Assembly (NCBI RefSeq): GCF_036320965.1
Contig: NC_092258.1
Coordinates: 2,938,501 to 3,002,500, forward strand
Reading direction: 5' to 3'
DNA: 64,000 bases
Source of the DNA: Panulirus ornatus
Lineage: Eukaryota; Arthropoda; Malacostraca; Decapoda; Palinuridae
The notes beneath the pieces are model-generated. The model had not been told where the DNA came from. It ran no database searches and worked only from the letters and a program-made list of their open reading frames with translations. Positions within the stretch are counted from its first letter, which is position 1, and every line of letters begins with the position of its first letter. Below, piece by piece: positions 1 to 13,600 of the stretch. The position numbers were made by a program, and so were the translations under genes.

Positions 1-349
1 CATTAACACCAACTTCTTGTAGAACAAGTACATCTATATTATTTGAAAACACATACACATGGAGACATCTGTAGATCTCTTGTGTTGTTGACATACCAAG
101 ATACAATACTGTATTAAGACTACTGAGTTCCATCAGAAACAATTTTCTACCTAACTTGCTTCACTGAAGCCAGTATTCCTTTTTGATTACTCTTCAGGGC
201 AATGCATGTAATTAACAACAGAATCTTAAATACTATCCATATCTTATAGATATATGTAAGTTCGTTGAGTAAACCTGGAAAGTAGTACGGGAGAGTATTG
301 ATGAAGAGGGCGAAGGTACGTACATAGCACCATACTGGTTAGGAAAAGT
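1..349. other. Unassigned AT-rich sequence
   Basis: I see no gene, RNA or tandem array here. It leads into the LINE relic and may include its decayed 5' part. Confidence 0.4.
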
Positions 350-2045
350 GTGGTTTCAGAAGTAGATTGTGTATCAAGTGTTTACTTTAAGAATGTGTGA
401 GAGAAATACTAAGAAAAACAGATGGATTTTGATGTGGCATTTATGGATTTGGAGAAAGCATATGACGGTTGATACTGATGCCTTGTGGAGGGTCATAAGA
501 ATATATAAGATGGTAGGAAAGCTGCAAGAAACTGAGTTTTTATCAAGATTGTAAGGCATGTGTACAAGTAGAAAGAGAGTAGAGTGAATGGTTCCAGGTG
601 AAAGTTGGTCTGCAGCAGGAGTGTGTTTTATCACCATAGTCATTCATTTTGTTTACGGATGGGGAGTTGCCATTTCGTTGACACAAGATGTGTGGATCCA
701 GTGTTTTGCTTAAAAGAATGAGCAAGAAATACTTAGAGAAACAGATGGATTTGTATTGCATTTATGGATCTTGAAGAAGCATGCAATAAGGTTAATAGAT
801 ATGTCTTGTGGAAGGTCTTAAAAATATACTGGTGGGACAAAAGCTGTTACAAGCAGAGAAGTTTTTACTTAAGGTGTGAGGCATATGTACAGCAGAAAGA
901 GAAAAGAGTGAATGGTTCCAAGTGTAGGATGGTCTGCAGCAGGAGTGTGTGATGTCACCGTGGTTATTTAATTCATTTACGGATGGGGTATTGAGGGAGG
1001 TAAATGCGAGAATCTTGGAAAGATGGGCAAGTGCGCAGTGTGTGGGAGATGAGACAGCCTGGGAAGTGTCAGTTTTTGCTTGTTGATGATACAGCACTAG
1101 TGGTAGCAGGTTCAAATGAGAAACTGCAGAAGTTGGAGACTAAGTTTGGAAGAATGTGTGAATGAAGAAAGTCGAGATTAAATTTGAAAAATTTGAATAC
1201 AAACCAGGTCACTAAGTTTAGTAGCGTTGAGGGACAGGTTAGTCGGGAGCAAGTCTGAATGGAGAAAAACTGGAGGAAGTGAAGTGTTTCAGAAACCTAT
1301 GAGTGGACATGGCAGCGAATAGAATCACAGATGTGAAAGCAAGTCATAGGGTGAGGGATGGGAAAAGGTTCTGGGAGCACTGATGAATAGGTGGAAAGAG
1401 AGAATATTAATCTGGTTGGGCAAAAATGCCATGTTTGGAGTACTGTAGTCCCACCAATACTATATGGATGAGAGGCATGGGCTATAGATACAGCTGTGCA
1501 GAAGAGGGTAAATGTGAAGAAAATAAAATGTCAGAGGTTAATATGTGGTGTGAGATGGTGAGAGAGAAAAGTGTAAGTATATACAAAGGGTTTGCTTGAG
1601 AGAGCTGAAGAGGGTGTACTGCAATGGTTTGGACATATGGATAGAATGAGTGGGGAAAGACTGACAAAGGATATATGTGTGTAAGAAATGGAGGGAACAA
1701 GAACAGGGAGACCATATTGGAGATGGAAGGATGGTAAGAAAAAGATTTTGGGCGATCAGGACCTGAATATGCAGAAGGGTGAAAGACATGCATGGGATAC
1801 AGTGAATTGGAATGTTGTGGTATACTGGGGTCAACTTACTATTAATGGACTGAACCAGGCCATTTGAAGCATCCTGGGTAAACCTTGGAAAGGTCTAAGG
1901 GGGCCTAGTTGTGGATAGGAAGCTGTGGTTTCATTGCAATGCACGTGACAGCTAAAGAATGGACGTAAACGGATGTGGTCTTTCCTCTTCTGTTCCTGGT
2001 GCTACCTCACTGACACGGGAAAGGGCGATGAAGTATGAAGAAAAT
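350..2045 (+). mobile_element. Degenerate non-LTR retrotransposon (LINE) with duplicated RT segment
   Basis: Translated fragments show reverse transcriptase landmarks in order, broken by many stops and frameshifts. FMDLEKAYD lies near 447-473 and again, as FMDLEEACNKVN, near 760-797. LLVDDTALVVAG, the decayed catalytic F/YxDD region, lies near 1076-1110. A C-terminal VVPPILYG lies near 1445-1470, then an HMDRMSGERLTKDM-like stretch near 1635-1675. The non-coding tail ends in GCTACCTC...GGGAAAGGGCGATGAAGTATG near 2010-2040, which aligns with the LINE 3' end also seen inverted at 36.4 kb. The N-terminal RT portion is present twice, so the copy was internally duplicated or is two truncated insertions. 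It is dead. From memory this LINE type is common in decapods; the clade is not assigned. Confidence 0.8.
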
Positions 2046-3819
2046 ACATAGTATTACTTTTCATATTTTCATTCTGCAAGATAGAGAAAAATATTATCAG
2101 GCACCAACTTTGGCCTGACTAATTCATCATTAAAATTAACTATACCCCTCTCCCTAGCAACTCCCCTACTTATGGGGTAAAAATATTTTACACTTCTGTA
2201 CTTCTTGAACTGCCTTTTTTAGACCTTACGTTTCTTTGCAAAAATATTATAATTTCAGCACCACACATTTCAGAAATAATTCCACAAAAGCATTACTCAT
2301 TACCATGCTGCATCTTCCCTACAACAGTGGTTGAAGTGGCTCATTTGCATCTTTTTCCTATTTTCCCACACATTATCAAAACAAGAGGCAAATATCAACA
2401 TCTTTACCTTTTTCATTACTTTTGTCTACCAAAGATTTCAGCTATTTTTTTTACTTTAAATGCCCTACTAGAGGTCTTGTAAGGTATACCCACAACTGCA
2501 GCTGTTTGGCAGAACCTTACTTTTTCTTTGATTATATCAGATTCTTTAAAATAATTTTTTTTTTTTCACAACAGCAACATCAGTAGCCATTTGTGGCATC
2601 TGTGGGCCTAATGACCCCACCTACTACATTTATGACACAAAACAAGATTCTCTTTATTAACAGCCACTTTTTCATATCTTGGGCATTTAACAAAAATCCT
2701 TTCTAGAGCCGTTCTTTTGTCAAGGCTACCATTTGTGGTTTACAATCAAGTTTACCCCTAACCCAAACTTTACTTCATTTAACCCACACAAACTTTGATA
2801 GCATCAGTTAACACCTTATGTGGTGTAGTCAAACAAAATAACCTTCATACACTTAAGATCATTCGGCACTTCTAAAACATCTTAAAAACCTTTTGAAGAT
2901 ATGTATTTAACCACCTGATCATCTTTCGAATTCCTAATGTACTTTAGCCACTTTAACTGCCCATTGTACCTTTCTCGGAGATGCATTTCAACTGACTTTG
3001 GAAAGTAAAGAAATTTCCTTCTAAAGTTATGACCAGATTTTTTCCTTACCATGATAGTTATCCCTCATGTCGACGCAGCTCTCCCTCTCTGCCAATCATT
3101 TTTTTTTTCTCTCGTCCTGGGGGTTCTTCCCACCAACTCCCAAGCTGAGTCACTCCAAACAAACTGTGGTGACGTTCTGAAATGATTAAGGTAGTCCATT
3201 TTAGAAACGAGGGGGCTTACTCAGGTTTTACTTTCTTTCATTTCCTACAAAATGCGAGGAAAGCGAGTTCTTAAAGATGAAGGAAACAGTTACACACATC
3301 AGTTTAATACGCCAATTTGGAAAGGATGACGCACCTGCGTCTAGGTAGTCTCTATTTAGAAAAATGGCAGATGAAGGTCAGCTTGACAAGATGAGTGATA
3401 ATAACAGCTGGTGGTTAGATTGACAACTTAGAGAGACAATAACAGCTAGTTGTCACTTGATAACAGATGACAAGTTAACAGACAACAGCTGGTGGTCAAA
3501 GTGAACAGTTAATCACCAAAAGCAGGTGGGCAGCTTGACTAGTTACTGGTAAGGACACAGCAAAAGCTGGTACCGAGCCATATATACACATATGAGAATC
3601 GAAATTATTTAGAGCCGACAAAAGTTTGGGTTAGCACGAGACTGTACACATTCGTCTTGAATCAAGTGTGCTCGCTGGTCTGAAAGTGTCCCGCCAGAAA
3701 TAATTTTTTTTTTTTTTACAAATTTTCGAACCCAAGCTTTCGCAGGATCCACGATTTTGTTCTGCATTCTTGAACATAAATAAAAGATGCTCGTAAAATG
3801 AGTAACCTGGACGCACACT

Positions 3820-3820
<1 letters not shown>
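2046..3820. other. Unassigned AT-rich intergenic sequence
   Basis: I see no coding signal, RNA gene or clear array. Around 3385-3560 there are loose repeats of a GACAACTTAG/ACAGCTGGTGG-like phrase, too diverged to define a unit. Confidence 0.4.

Positions 3821-3893
<73 letters not shown>
3821..3893. repeat. (AG)n microsatellite
   Basis: About 36 uninterrupted AG dinucleotides. It creates serine/leucine and arginine/glutamate pseudo-frames on both strands. Confidence 0.98.
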
Positions 3894-3897
<4 letters not shown>

Positions 3898-6049
3898 TAA
3901 TAACATAAAGTGCGCATTTCCCCATTTAGTATCTCTATAGAGACAGTTTTACTCTCTAGTTCGCGAAGGACTTGTACATCCAGGAAATAGAGAGGAGAGT
4001 CCGGCTGGCCGCGGTAAACGTTGTTGGATAATTCAAGTCTTCGCCGACCTGGCAGCAGCGGACACGTCAGCCCTGTTGTTCCTCTCGCATCGCCACAACA
4101 CCAACATTTCTTGTTCGCTTCCCGACCAAAAAGTTAGAGTATCTCCAGAAAAATACCTTATGTTATTCACAACGACAAGCTCTCACTGATACTGCCACGA
4201 TGTTTTCAGGATAATTAATATTTTTTCGAATAATGTTTGTATTAGCGTAACCTGGTTGTCACCAGTACAAAAGTATAAGCATAAGTTGTTATTAAGGGAT
4301 AATGATACTGAAGCCTCAACTTGGAGTAGACGTAATATTAGTAACGCCGTTTCCTTAATGTTTGAAGGATAATGGAGCCAAAACATATACGCAACTTGTT
4401 ACAAGAGTGTTGCGTCTGTCCTTGCCGAGAGAACACGTTCCGTACATGTTTGTGCGACGCGGGTGTAGTTCATGAGACCCCTGTTTTTCTTTTTCATCCC
4501 CTGTACTTACTACCTCGTGCGCCCAAATCATGGAAACTATTATCTATAACTCAGTTTCCATTTGCGTGAGGTGGATCAAATGTATAACGCCTTTCGCAAA
4601 ATAAACATAACGGGTTTAGGTTTGGGTTCTTATATGTGTAAGGAATTGAATAAGTTGTTGCATTATTTGCAATACTGAAAGGCTGCGTTTTGCACCCTCA
4701 CATTTTCTGGTCAAGATCATTTACAGATAATGAATCAAATAATCACGTACGATAAATTACAGCATAGTACTTGAAGGTAAATTTTCACACCTAGTATTTC
4801 TTTCTCGTTTTGAGGGAAAATTTTACTACCAATTTTTTCTCCTTAACATTTCGGGAAAAAATAAAGCTTCAGCCAGGAACTTGTGGGTGGCTGCGTGTTT
4901 TGTGTGGTGTCTCTGGCCTAAGGAAGGCTGGTGCCTGCCTAACGTCGACAACTCGTAACTTTTTCAGAGAACCCCGCGTGTTGCTGAACTGGTCCGTCGT
5001 CCTCGCCATGTTTGTTACAAAGGGGTCAGTTAGTTTTACAAAATACTTCAGTCGAGTGCGAAAAATAAAAACACACAAAAAAACTGACAATTCCCCTTTC
5101 GTACATTCACCTTGGGAACTACGTTACATCACTAAGACAAAGCTATCTGGTTACATATTCAATATAACCTTTCAAATTGTAAAAAAAAAAAAAAAAAAGG
5201 GAAAACCATGTCCAAATATTGTTCACGAGTGAAATCCCTAAGCAAACGCCTTCGCCATGATCTTAAGACTTCTTAAGCTGTAAGAAAAACGAGTTGAAAA
5301 TCAACCTGTATAAGGAATAAGACGAGAGTGAATTAAAGAATCTGTAAGCTATATTGTATATAAGGCCAGCTGGCGGGCTGGGATATCTGGTAGATCAACA
5401 CAAACATACAGCTGTGTCCTACTTGATCTGTCAGCGTACGAATCTTATCAGATCTTTGGATAAAAATTACACGATAAATTCTTTGTTGATGTTCATCATT
5501 CATAAAGGATGTGGTGTATGCATAACGGAAAACTGTAGACATATTTCCTATTCTTTCCCAGAAGCAAGGAAATTTACGCAGTAAAGTAGAATCATAACAT
5601 GTACGGGGCGAATGGTATTTCATAGTCTTTGGTGGACAGGTATGAGGTTTCAGGGTGGAAAGTTGTGACCCTCAAAAGTAATGGAAAATGTTTAGAGTTA
5701 TCATTAGGTCTTTTTTTGTCGGGGAAAAATATGGCAGTTCTAGTAGTTAATGATATAGGAAAGTAATGATATATAGGGAAGAATTTCGTCTTGAAAAGTT
5801 CATTTGTTATTCTTGAAGGTAACACATGAAAGGGTCTCTTGTGTCAAATGAGTATAATGTAACAGAATCTTTAGGAGTAATATTGAACTAAGGATGATAA
5901 CAGGAATATGGACACAAATTACTGCTTTCAAATCAAATAAAATCTTTGTGACCACAATAGCTTATGTTAGACGTTGGAAATGAAGTTTGATAAAAGTAAC
6001 TGATGGTCTGTTATTTGTGGGGGTTAGCTCATATATCAGTACAAACTCA
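3894..6049. other. Unassigned intergenic sequence
   Basis: The longest frame is 140 codons (4810-5232, plus) and ends in a lysine run from an A-tract at 5181-5198. It has no recognisable domain. I see no repeats of note. Confidence 0.4.
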
Positions 6050-6240
6050 CCCTACCTCACTCTGGGAACCCATCTTCCCTCCTGTTTACCACACTGATCC
6101 TCTCACTGGGAAACTACCATTCCGCCTCTTGTATTACTACACCAACCCATTCCCTGGGTACCTACCATCCCGCCTCCTATATTACCACACCATCCCTCTC
6201 CTTGGGTATATAACAACCCGCCTCCTGTACTACCACATGT
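6050..6240 (+). repeat. 47-bp minisatellite, ~4 copies
   Basis: The phrase CCGCCTCCTRTATTACYACA recurs at about 6077 (diverged), 6121, 6168 and 6215, a 47-bp spacing. Each copy also carries CCCTGGGTACCTACCATC-like sequence. Confidence 0.85.
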
Positions 6241-6399
6241 GGTTTACCTAAGCCCAGACTGCTGCTGATGCTATCTCTAAAGGCCTAAGTACTTCTGCAC
6301 AAAGCTGTAACCATGAAATATATACAGACTTATCTATTTTGAAAGGAATGGAAAGCGCTGGGCTATATGAGACAGTACTGAGGATATGCGAAGGTGTTA

Positions 6400-7235
6400 T
6401 ATGACGCAATCTTAAGCCACGCGACTCAGAGTTGCACGAAAGCGCTACATAACGCAATGTGAGGTTAAGCGAATGCAAGTTTTATAAGGTGCAATGTGAG
6501 GTCAAACAATGTAATTCAACGTCCCACTAGATCGCTATATATTATCAAAAATAAGTCAAACGTTGCAATCTGAGGTCATAAGAAAGGGCTGTATGACGCA
6601 AATAGGTTATGCGATTGAAGAGAAGACAGAATTAGGCAATCTATTATTTCCAAGCTGAGAGCTTTTCCCAAGAGAGAATATCCTGTCAGGCAATAGGATA
6701 TTCACTAAAAGCAATATTCTCCGCGCAATACCTCTAGTCGACCAATATTCTTTTTGACACAGTTTAGGTTAAGTCAATATTCCTGTATAATACAGTATGG
6801 GGTCAGTATAACAGCTTGGGGACGATTCATATTCCCTCTATAACATAGGAAAGGGGGTCAGTGGACATACCCTCTATAACACGGGTAAAAAACACGATCA
6901 TAAACCCTTTATAACAGAGGTAAGGGTCAGTCGACTCTCCCTTTATGACAGGGGTGTAAGCTTAGGTCAGTCGACATTCCCTTTATAACAGAGGCAAGGG
7001 AGTCGAGAGATTCCCCTTTTATAAGATAATGTGGGTCACGGATGTCCCTTCAACATCCCTTGGATAAAATAGCGTCAATTAGGGATATCCTTTATATGAC
7101 ATATTTAGTGTCAAGCCATATTCCCTGCATAACATAGCGTTGATAAGGGATGCCCTTTACACAACGGGTCAGTCCATATCCGCCATATAACACAGCGTGG
7201 ATCAGGAGCTCCCCTTATATAACTCTGTTTCAGCC
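6400..7235 (+). repeat. Degenerate short-period repeats
   Basis: The first part (6400-6600) repeats ACGCAATGTGAGGTYAAGCG. The second (about 6680-7235) repeats a ~35-45-bp unit around GTCAGTCGACATTCCCTTTA plus TAACAGAGGTAAGG. Copies are diverged, so boundaries are approximate. Confidence 0.65.
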
Positions 7236-8204
7236 AGGCGGTGCGTTCAAACCCTCCGCAGTAATTAACCGCGAACAACTGAACAGTTTTTAATTTTGAC
7301 AATGGAGGCCCGAAATTTGCATTTTAACAGTGAGAGATTGACTAATTCCGGTGTGAAATATCAAAAAGGCTTCATGTTCTCGTATATTGCCCTAAAAAAG
7401 ATTCGAAACAAATGAATCACACTCCGTCAGAGAACGTATGATAGAGTGACAAAACCAGGGTGACTTGAACGCGCTCTCAGCAGAACGCTTTAATAACACG
7501 ATTTTCAAAACCTTCAGAGCAGTCAAAATGGCCACTACTGATGTGAGCAGAGTGGCCTTTAAGAATACATTTATCTTGCGTAGGACACGTCTTGTCCTAC
7601 GTTCGAAAAGTCTGGTTTGACATCATCTGCGCTGATAGTGACTGCAGGCGTCCCCAGGTCCCTTTACAATGTCTTCCAAGGACACAGAACTCCTCAGAAG
7701 CCTGCGTGTCCACGATGAACGCCTTAGTTATAACAAAGCTTGCTTAATCTTCTCAGACAAGGCATAACTCTACATGTTCTATCCACTGGCATCTAAAGCT
7801 ACTCCGGCACATCAGGAGAACTTCAACTGAAGGGGGAAATGGAGTGTATGACTGACCGTCTAAATAAAATGGCCCGTGCCAGGCCAAAGCATGGCCGATC
7901 TTTCAGAACATCCACCTAATTCGACCAATGTAGTGTGTCCCCAAGCCTCGACCATCCAATTTCAACTACACTGAAACCAGTTCGGTAATCCGATCACTCA
8001 TGAAGCTGTGCCTTACAACCAATTCTATTTCAGTATGGAAAAAATCCAGATTTTTTCATGAGGGATACATAGATATTAATGACAAATGGGATTTCAACCC
8101 GGCTGGCGCCGTATGAAAGCTACTTAACGTGTTAAGAGCTAAGCTATTTTGGACACCACAGTCCCCTCGTCACCTCCTACAAAGGAAAGCTCCGTCAGTT
8201 AATT
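7236..8204. other. Unassigned intergenic sequence
   Basis: No coding, RNA or clear repeat signal was seen. Confidence 0.35.
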
Positions 8205-8400
8205 AACCCCTTTGAGACCGTTACAACCCTTGGGTATAATAGCCTAGCCCTTAATATTACCTTTAAGGGTCAAATCAAAGGATGCCATTATACCTAAGAG
8301 CCGTACCGTTATGTTACAAGGGCCATACCGTCATGTTATAAGGGCTGTATTGTCGAGTTACAAGAGTCGTACCGTCGTGTTACAGGGGTACATCCAAAGT
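8205..8400 (+). repeat. Inverted minisatellite family, copy 1
   Basis: The short left arm is ACCGTTACAACCCTTGGG. The centre holds GGGTATAATAGCC facing GCCATTATACC around TTACCTTTAAGGGTCA. The right arm has about four ~21-bp units of the type GCCGTACCGTTATGTTACAA. The reversal of unit orientation across the centre is visible directly. No protein is encoded. Confidence 0.75.
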
Positions 8401-8517
8401 GTGACTGGCGACTGTTCCTGATACGTATTTCTCAATCATTTCCTCATCAATACGACAGATTTCAGAAGGCCCACGTGAGTACCCTAATAATTCTCACAAA
8501 TGACTACTAATTTCTGA

Positions 8518-8600
8518 AGGCAATTATAAAGCACAGGAGAGATTCGAACCCACGTAGCACTGGATAAGGATTTAGAATCCTTGACTGATGGAATAACTTG
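8518..8600 (-). mobile_element. tRNA-like (SINE head) candidate
   Basis: On the minus strand, GGGTTCGAATCTC is a good RNA polymerase III B-box/T-arm. Before it, AAGGA-TTCTAAA-TCCTT forms a perfect 5-bp stem with a 7-nt loop in the anticodon-arm position (loop triplet CTA). The extra arm would be long, as in Ser/Leu tRNAs. The acceptor stem does not pair, so this is more likely a tRNA-derived SINE or pseudogene than a working tRNA. Confidence 0.45.
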
Positions 8601-9183
8601 CCCCACCCACCATACTAACATAAACACAAATCCAGTTGTCGTTTTCACGGCTCACCATCAACCATTACTTGAGAGGGTCTCCAAAACTACGAAGTACAAC
8701 ACATTACGAATGAAATCACGGAGACACAATACGGAATAAATTTACAATACTGATTTGAGCATACAGACGATAATGATAACAAATCCTTCGGCGAGCAACT
8801 CATAACTATAGACGGGATACGAACCCTCCTCTACAGCCTCAGCTTTCCTGAACCATCCCTATGCCCTCTATGTACAGCTAGGTTAGATGAACGGAGGGCT
8901 TAACTACCCCATCTTTAGCAAGATCATGGTTGCTCAGGGGTCACAGGCTCTGGGTAATACACCATACCAACTGGGCTCCAATGACGAACGTCTGTCTCCG
9001 GGAAAGGAGGAGAAACAAGATACTCTAGATGAAATGATCAACGACAACTACTGACGGAGGGCGAGGAGCATTTTCACAAGTTGGACTTTAATGTAATACA
9101 GAAAAGCTGTTAGTTCAGGACTGGGATTTGGATTGTGACCACGGAGAGGTGCGTTAAGTCCCAGGAGTCGTAGTGTTAGGTGT
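8601..9183. other. Unassigned sequence with a second weak B-box
   Basis: AGGGTTCGTATCCC on the minus strand near 8814-8827 resembles a T-arm, without convincing tRNA context. Nothing else was seen. Confidence 0.3.
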
Positions 9184-9346
9184 GATTAGAGGGAGGCTAA
9201 GGTCAGAGGTCGCAGTTTAAAAGTGATCAGCGGGAGGTGGTAAGGTCATAGGTCGCAGTTTAAATGATCAGAGCAAGGTGCTAAGGTCAGAAGTCGCAGT
9301 TTAAGTGATCAGAGGGAGGTACTAAGGTCACAGGCCGCAGTTTGAG
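9184..9346 (+). repeat. ~41-bp minisatellite, 4 copies
   Basis: GGGAGG...CTAAGGTCAGAGGTCGCAG recurs at about 9191, 9232, 9272 and 9314. Confidence 0.85.
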
Positions 9347-9667
9347 TCCATGACTCGGCCTGAGTCATCACACAGGTCGGAGGTGGTGGCGGCGGCGGTG
9401 CTAAGACCAGGGCACAACACGTACCTCACCCTCCTGACTTACAAACTGTAGGGGACAGGTTCCTCCTGCGTCCCCTGCCTCAACTTTCTATCTCAACTCT
9501 GTCGTCCCCGGGCCGTTTGTCTGGGGAGGAGCCACAACTTTGTCAATCAGTTTTAAGGGTGGGAGTTCTTTCTCTGCTTTATGGCTTTCCTTCTCCTAAT
9601 GTCCTCGAATTCATTTTCATACAGTAATGGAGATATTAATACATCAAGTCAGAGAAAAAAATACTTT

Positions 9668-9786
<119 letters not shown>

Positions 9787-9966
9787 ACAGCCCCGGGGTC
9801 CCTTTCATGAAGACGGGCACCTGTAGCCTAGAGCAGCAAGGAAAAGATGGACTTCTCTGGAGTAAGAGGTTCCTTGACAAGGTTGTACTCCTTTCCGCTG
9901 ACGAACGACAATGTTATACAGCCACGGCAAACGGGAGTTTTCGCTCGCGGTACAACATTTAGCGAG

Positions 9967-9969
<3 letters not shown>

Positions 9970-10041
<72 letters not shown>
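9970..10041. repeat. (AT)n microsatellite
   Basis: About 36 units, 186 bp after the previous (AT)n. Confidence 0.98.
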
Positions 10042-10043
<2 letters not shown>

Positions 10044-10131
10044 CCGACTCCGCCTTCTATATTTATGTACGATGTTTACGTAAATATGAGTATATGACAA
10101 CCGGAGGAGGAAAACAGTTTACCAAGTGATG

Positions 10132-10133
<2 letters not shown>

Positions 10134-10200
<67 letters not shown>
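10134..10200. repeat. (CT)n microsatellite
   Basis: About 33 uninterrupted units. Confidence 0.98.
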
Positions 10201-10202
<2 letters not shown>

Positions 10203-10499
10203 GGGGTTTAAAAAAAGAAACACCACACTGGGAAAAGTAAGAGTAAGTAAAATCAGAGTTTATTCGAAAAAATAGTGAAGTACATGGAATATTTCCAGCC
10301 AAGCCAATGTCAACACCGAGGAGCCGTGTAACACAGAGGAAAAATCCCCGTATGAACAAAGCCACGAATTCAAACGCTTTCTGCTAAATTTCAAGCTGGA
10401 CGAATATACAACTGTGAATTATTTGTTGACCAAGATCAAACATACTACAACCATCTCAAACGCTCGGGTACAAGACAAGGCAATCATATCAACGGCTCC

Positions 10500-10650
10500 G
10501 CGACTACATAGGCACTGCACCACCACAGAAGGGTCCGTTACTAAGCACTGCAACCACCAGACACTCCTGTACTAGGCACTACAACCACCACAAAGGCTCC
10601 GTACTAGGCACTGCAACCATCTTAAACACCAAAGTACTAGGGACTGCAAC
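10500..10650 (+). repeat. ~32-43-bp tandem repeat, ~5 copies
   Basis: GTACTAGGCACTGCAACCAC recurs with slight changes at irregular 21-43-bp spacing. Confidence 0.75.
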
Positions 10651-13600
10651 TTTCTTGAAAATTCCTTTAGGAAGAAAGAAGATAAACCAACAGATATAGA
10701 TCAATATTACAATATTCTTGCTTAAGATATTCCATCAATTTGGAGTTCTAATTCGAGTCTACTTTAAACGCATTGTAATACACATACACGAACGATGAAC
10801 TATAATCAATGACAAATATAAGGCTTCAAGTGACGGACTAGCCGACGTATACCATACAATCTAACGAATTCAGACTGGGAGTGGGAAACTGATTTGAAAG
10901 GCCGATGTTACACAGGAAATTATTTATCTGTAACCAAAAATAAAGGCGACCTTAAGGGTCTATTTCTCTATTTGGCGATACAAAGAGTACAGGACCGCAG
11001 CTTGACCCAACCTAAGTCCATGAGAAAAGACTTCTCACCGAAGATTCCATGAGCATATAGTAACCAAAGACAATTCAAGAAGATCTCCCAAAGCCAACAA
11101 CTTATAATGCCCGCGAGTAGAATAGTGCGTTTCACAATGCCTCACGTGAATCCTCCAGCGGGGAGATCCTCGTCATCTGAAGTAGGTTCGTAGCCTCATC
11201 TTCCATGGCGCAGGAAACTCTAAGCGATATCAGTGGATAACGTCGAGGGCACATTACTCGAGTCTAACACGGCGTACCCCAGCATGCTCTAGTGACACTT
11301 CCCAGCTAATAACACTAGGTTTACAGAAACGTAAGTCTGACAAAGGTTTTGGGATCCAAGCCAACTATACCCAAAGTACAGTAACCCAGTGATACTAGCC
11401 TAGTCCAAAATGTTTTAAAAGTAAATCATCAATCGACAAGTCCGGGTGAACATTAACCCCTCGCTCTTATCTCTTCTAAGGTGGAATAATTCAAGACCAC
11501 TAACCTCTTCCTTTAACTCAGCTCCCTGAATTCTGAAAGCAACTTTGCTACCTTCCTGTGGAGTGTCTTTGCTTATATGCATTTCCTGGGAAAAAGTTGA
11601 CAGTTTTAGCGCCCTCTTCCTCTTAATCTCTTTTTCTTATCAAACATCACAAACTTTCACCGTTCATAAAATCTATTTCCTCTACCGCTTGAGTCCCATC
11701 TACCCATTATTCTGGCCTAAGGTCTCTGATCTTGGTCCCCAGTTTTAGCCCACCTGCCATGGTTTCTGTCCCCTTGCCCTAAGGCTCGCTCGAGTCCCCT
11801 GATTTCCTGTCTTATAACAGGCCCATGTTATATGACAGACGATGAAATTATCAGCAAAGGAAGTTCAATATATTATTGCATTAATTCATCGACATTACCA
11901 TTTAAGTACACGTCATATAAAACTACGTGATTTAGGTATTAACAATATTTCACACTGACAGTATAAATCATACTCCTCCCTACTTCAGAATCGCCTGATG
12001 GATCAAGATTAATTACATGAATTTAAAGCAGATTAAAACATGGTTCTCGACATTTAATTTCTATCTTCAGGTCTACCGAGGAATATCGTAAATGAAGGTG
12101 ACAAGTGTCCCTTGGACACAATACTCCAGACCATGACGATAGAATTCAAAATTGGTGTGATACCACATATCTGAATTCAAACACATGAACACAAGTCACT
12201 GTGCAAACTTGACCACACTTCATTATATACACAGTACCACATCCTCTTACCACATCATCAAACATCAAATTATCTCACCGCATTTTCGCATATCATATAT
12301 TGTTCTTGAATGGCGACGTTGACTAATATACTGCTTTCATAATACTGTTGTCAACAAGAATTATTCCAACAGATTTTTACAATTAGTACTGACACGCCGA
12401 AAGGGGTGGGGGATCTTTCAGCTCTAAGAAATACTTCAGGGACCTATAACTTTACCTCCCATCCTGTACCTATATATCAGTGTATGTTACTTGGAGAGAA
12501 CCTACAGAAAGCCTAACCATAAATCTAAAGTATAAATATACTGGGCTACTTACGGAAGATCTAAGATCAGAAACTGCATGGCGGTATTTCATATACACTC
12601 AATTTATCAGCTTTTATTAACGTCTATATTGGCAATATCGTTTCCAGACCATCTATTTTTTCATGGTCATTATCTAGTTTTTATACATTTATAAAGCTGT
12701 AATTCTAGGTACTGTATCTTATGTATTGCTTGCATATTATTTAAGGACATGGTTTTGAATCCATACCAACTCGCTAAGAACAGCAGGTGGGTTCAGTTCA
12801 ATACCATTGTGTGAAAAACAAATAGAGAAATCCCCAAATAAGTTTTAGCAGCATGGAAAATATACCTTCATCCGCTGAGAATACTTCGCACAACAATCTC
12901 CGTTCCGGACTAGTTTTAACATTTAACGCAGTTAAACCAGCAGGACAATACAGCTAAGATCAAAGCAGCCTTGGACACGACTCTTGCCGCCAGAACAGAA
13001 TTATTGCTAACTGATGAATATCGAGTAGTTTAATTTCTCTTGTGTTCATAGTTTTAAAAGTCACATTTTTTGGTGTGAAATCTGAGGAGGACGGGACGAG
13101 AGACCACGGAAAGGGTCAGACAAGAAACTTACAAAATCATACGTTTTTTTACAATGACATATTAACTTTTCCTTTTCCATAGTTCTAAAACGACCAATCA
13201 TTACCGGAATCAAGATGAATCATTTGGACACCTTTAACGAATTATTTCTGACTGATTAAGAGCGTGCGATTTGAGGTGCTTTCGTTTTACTTGAACGGAC
13301 GCACGATGTACGTGAAGTACCGCCTGTTTCTTATATCCGGGGAAAAAGTTTCCTTTTAATCCTACCATCTAATTCCTGATCAGAAATGACAAAAGTCTGC
13401 GTGGCCTATGTTGCAATAAAATAGTCATTCTAATCTTTGCCTTTACGAACAACACACTTATATGCCAGGACCGCTATCGATAAGCGGTTTCGGAGGACTA
13501 GAGAATGGATAAATCCGTTTTATTAATACGGGTATCAAATCATCTATTATCTGCGTTACAGATCATACACAGACCTGATTGTAAGGCTCTGTGGAAGTTG

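Noticed and set aside
4810..5232. 140-codon plus frame
   Set aside because: No domain; the tail is an A-run read as lysines.
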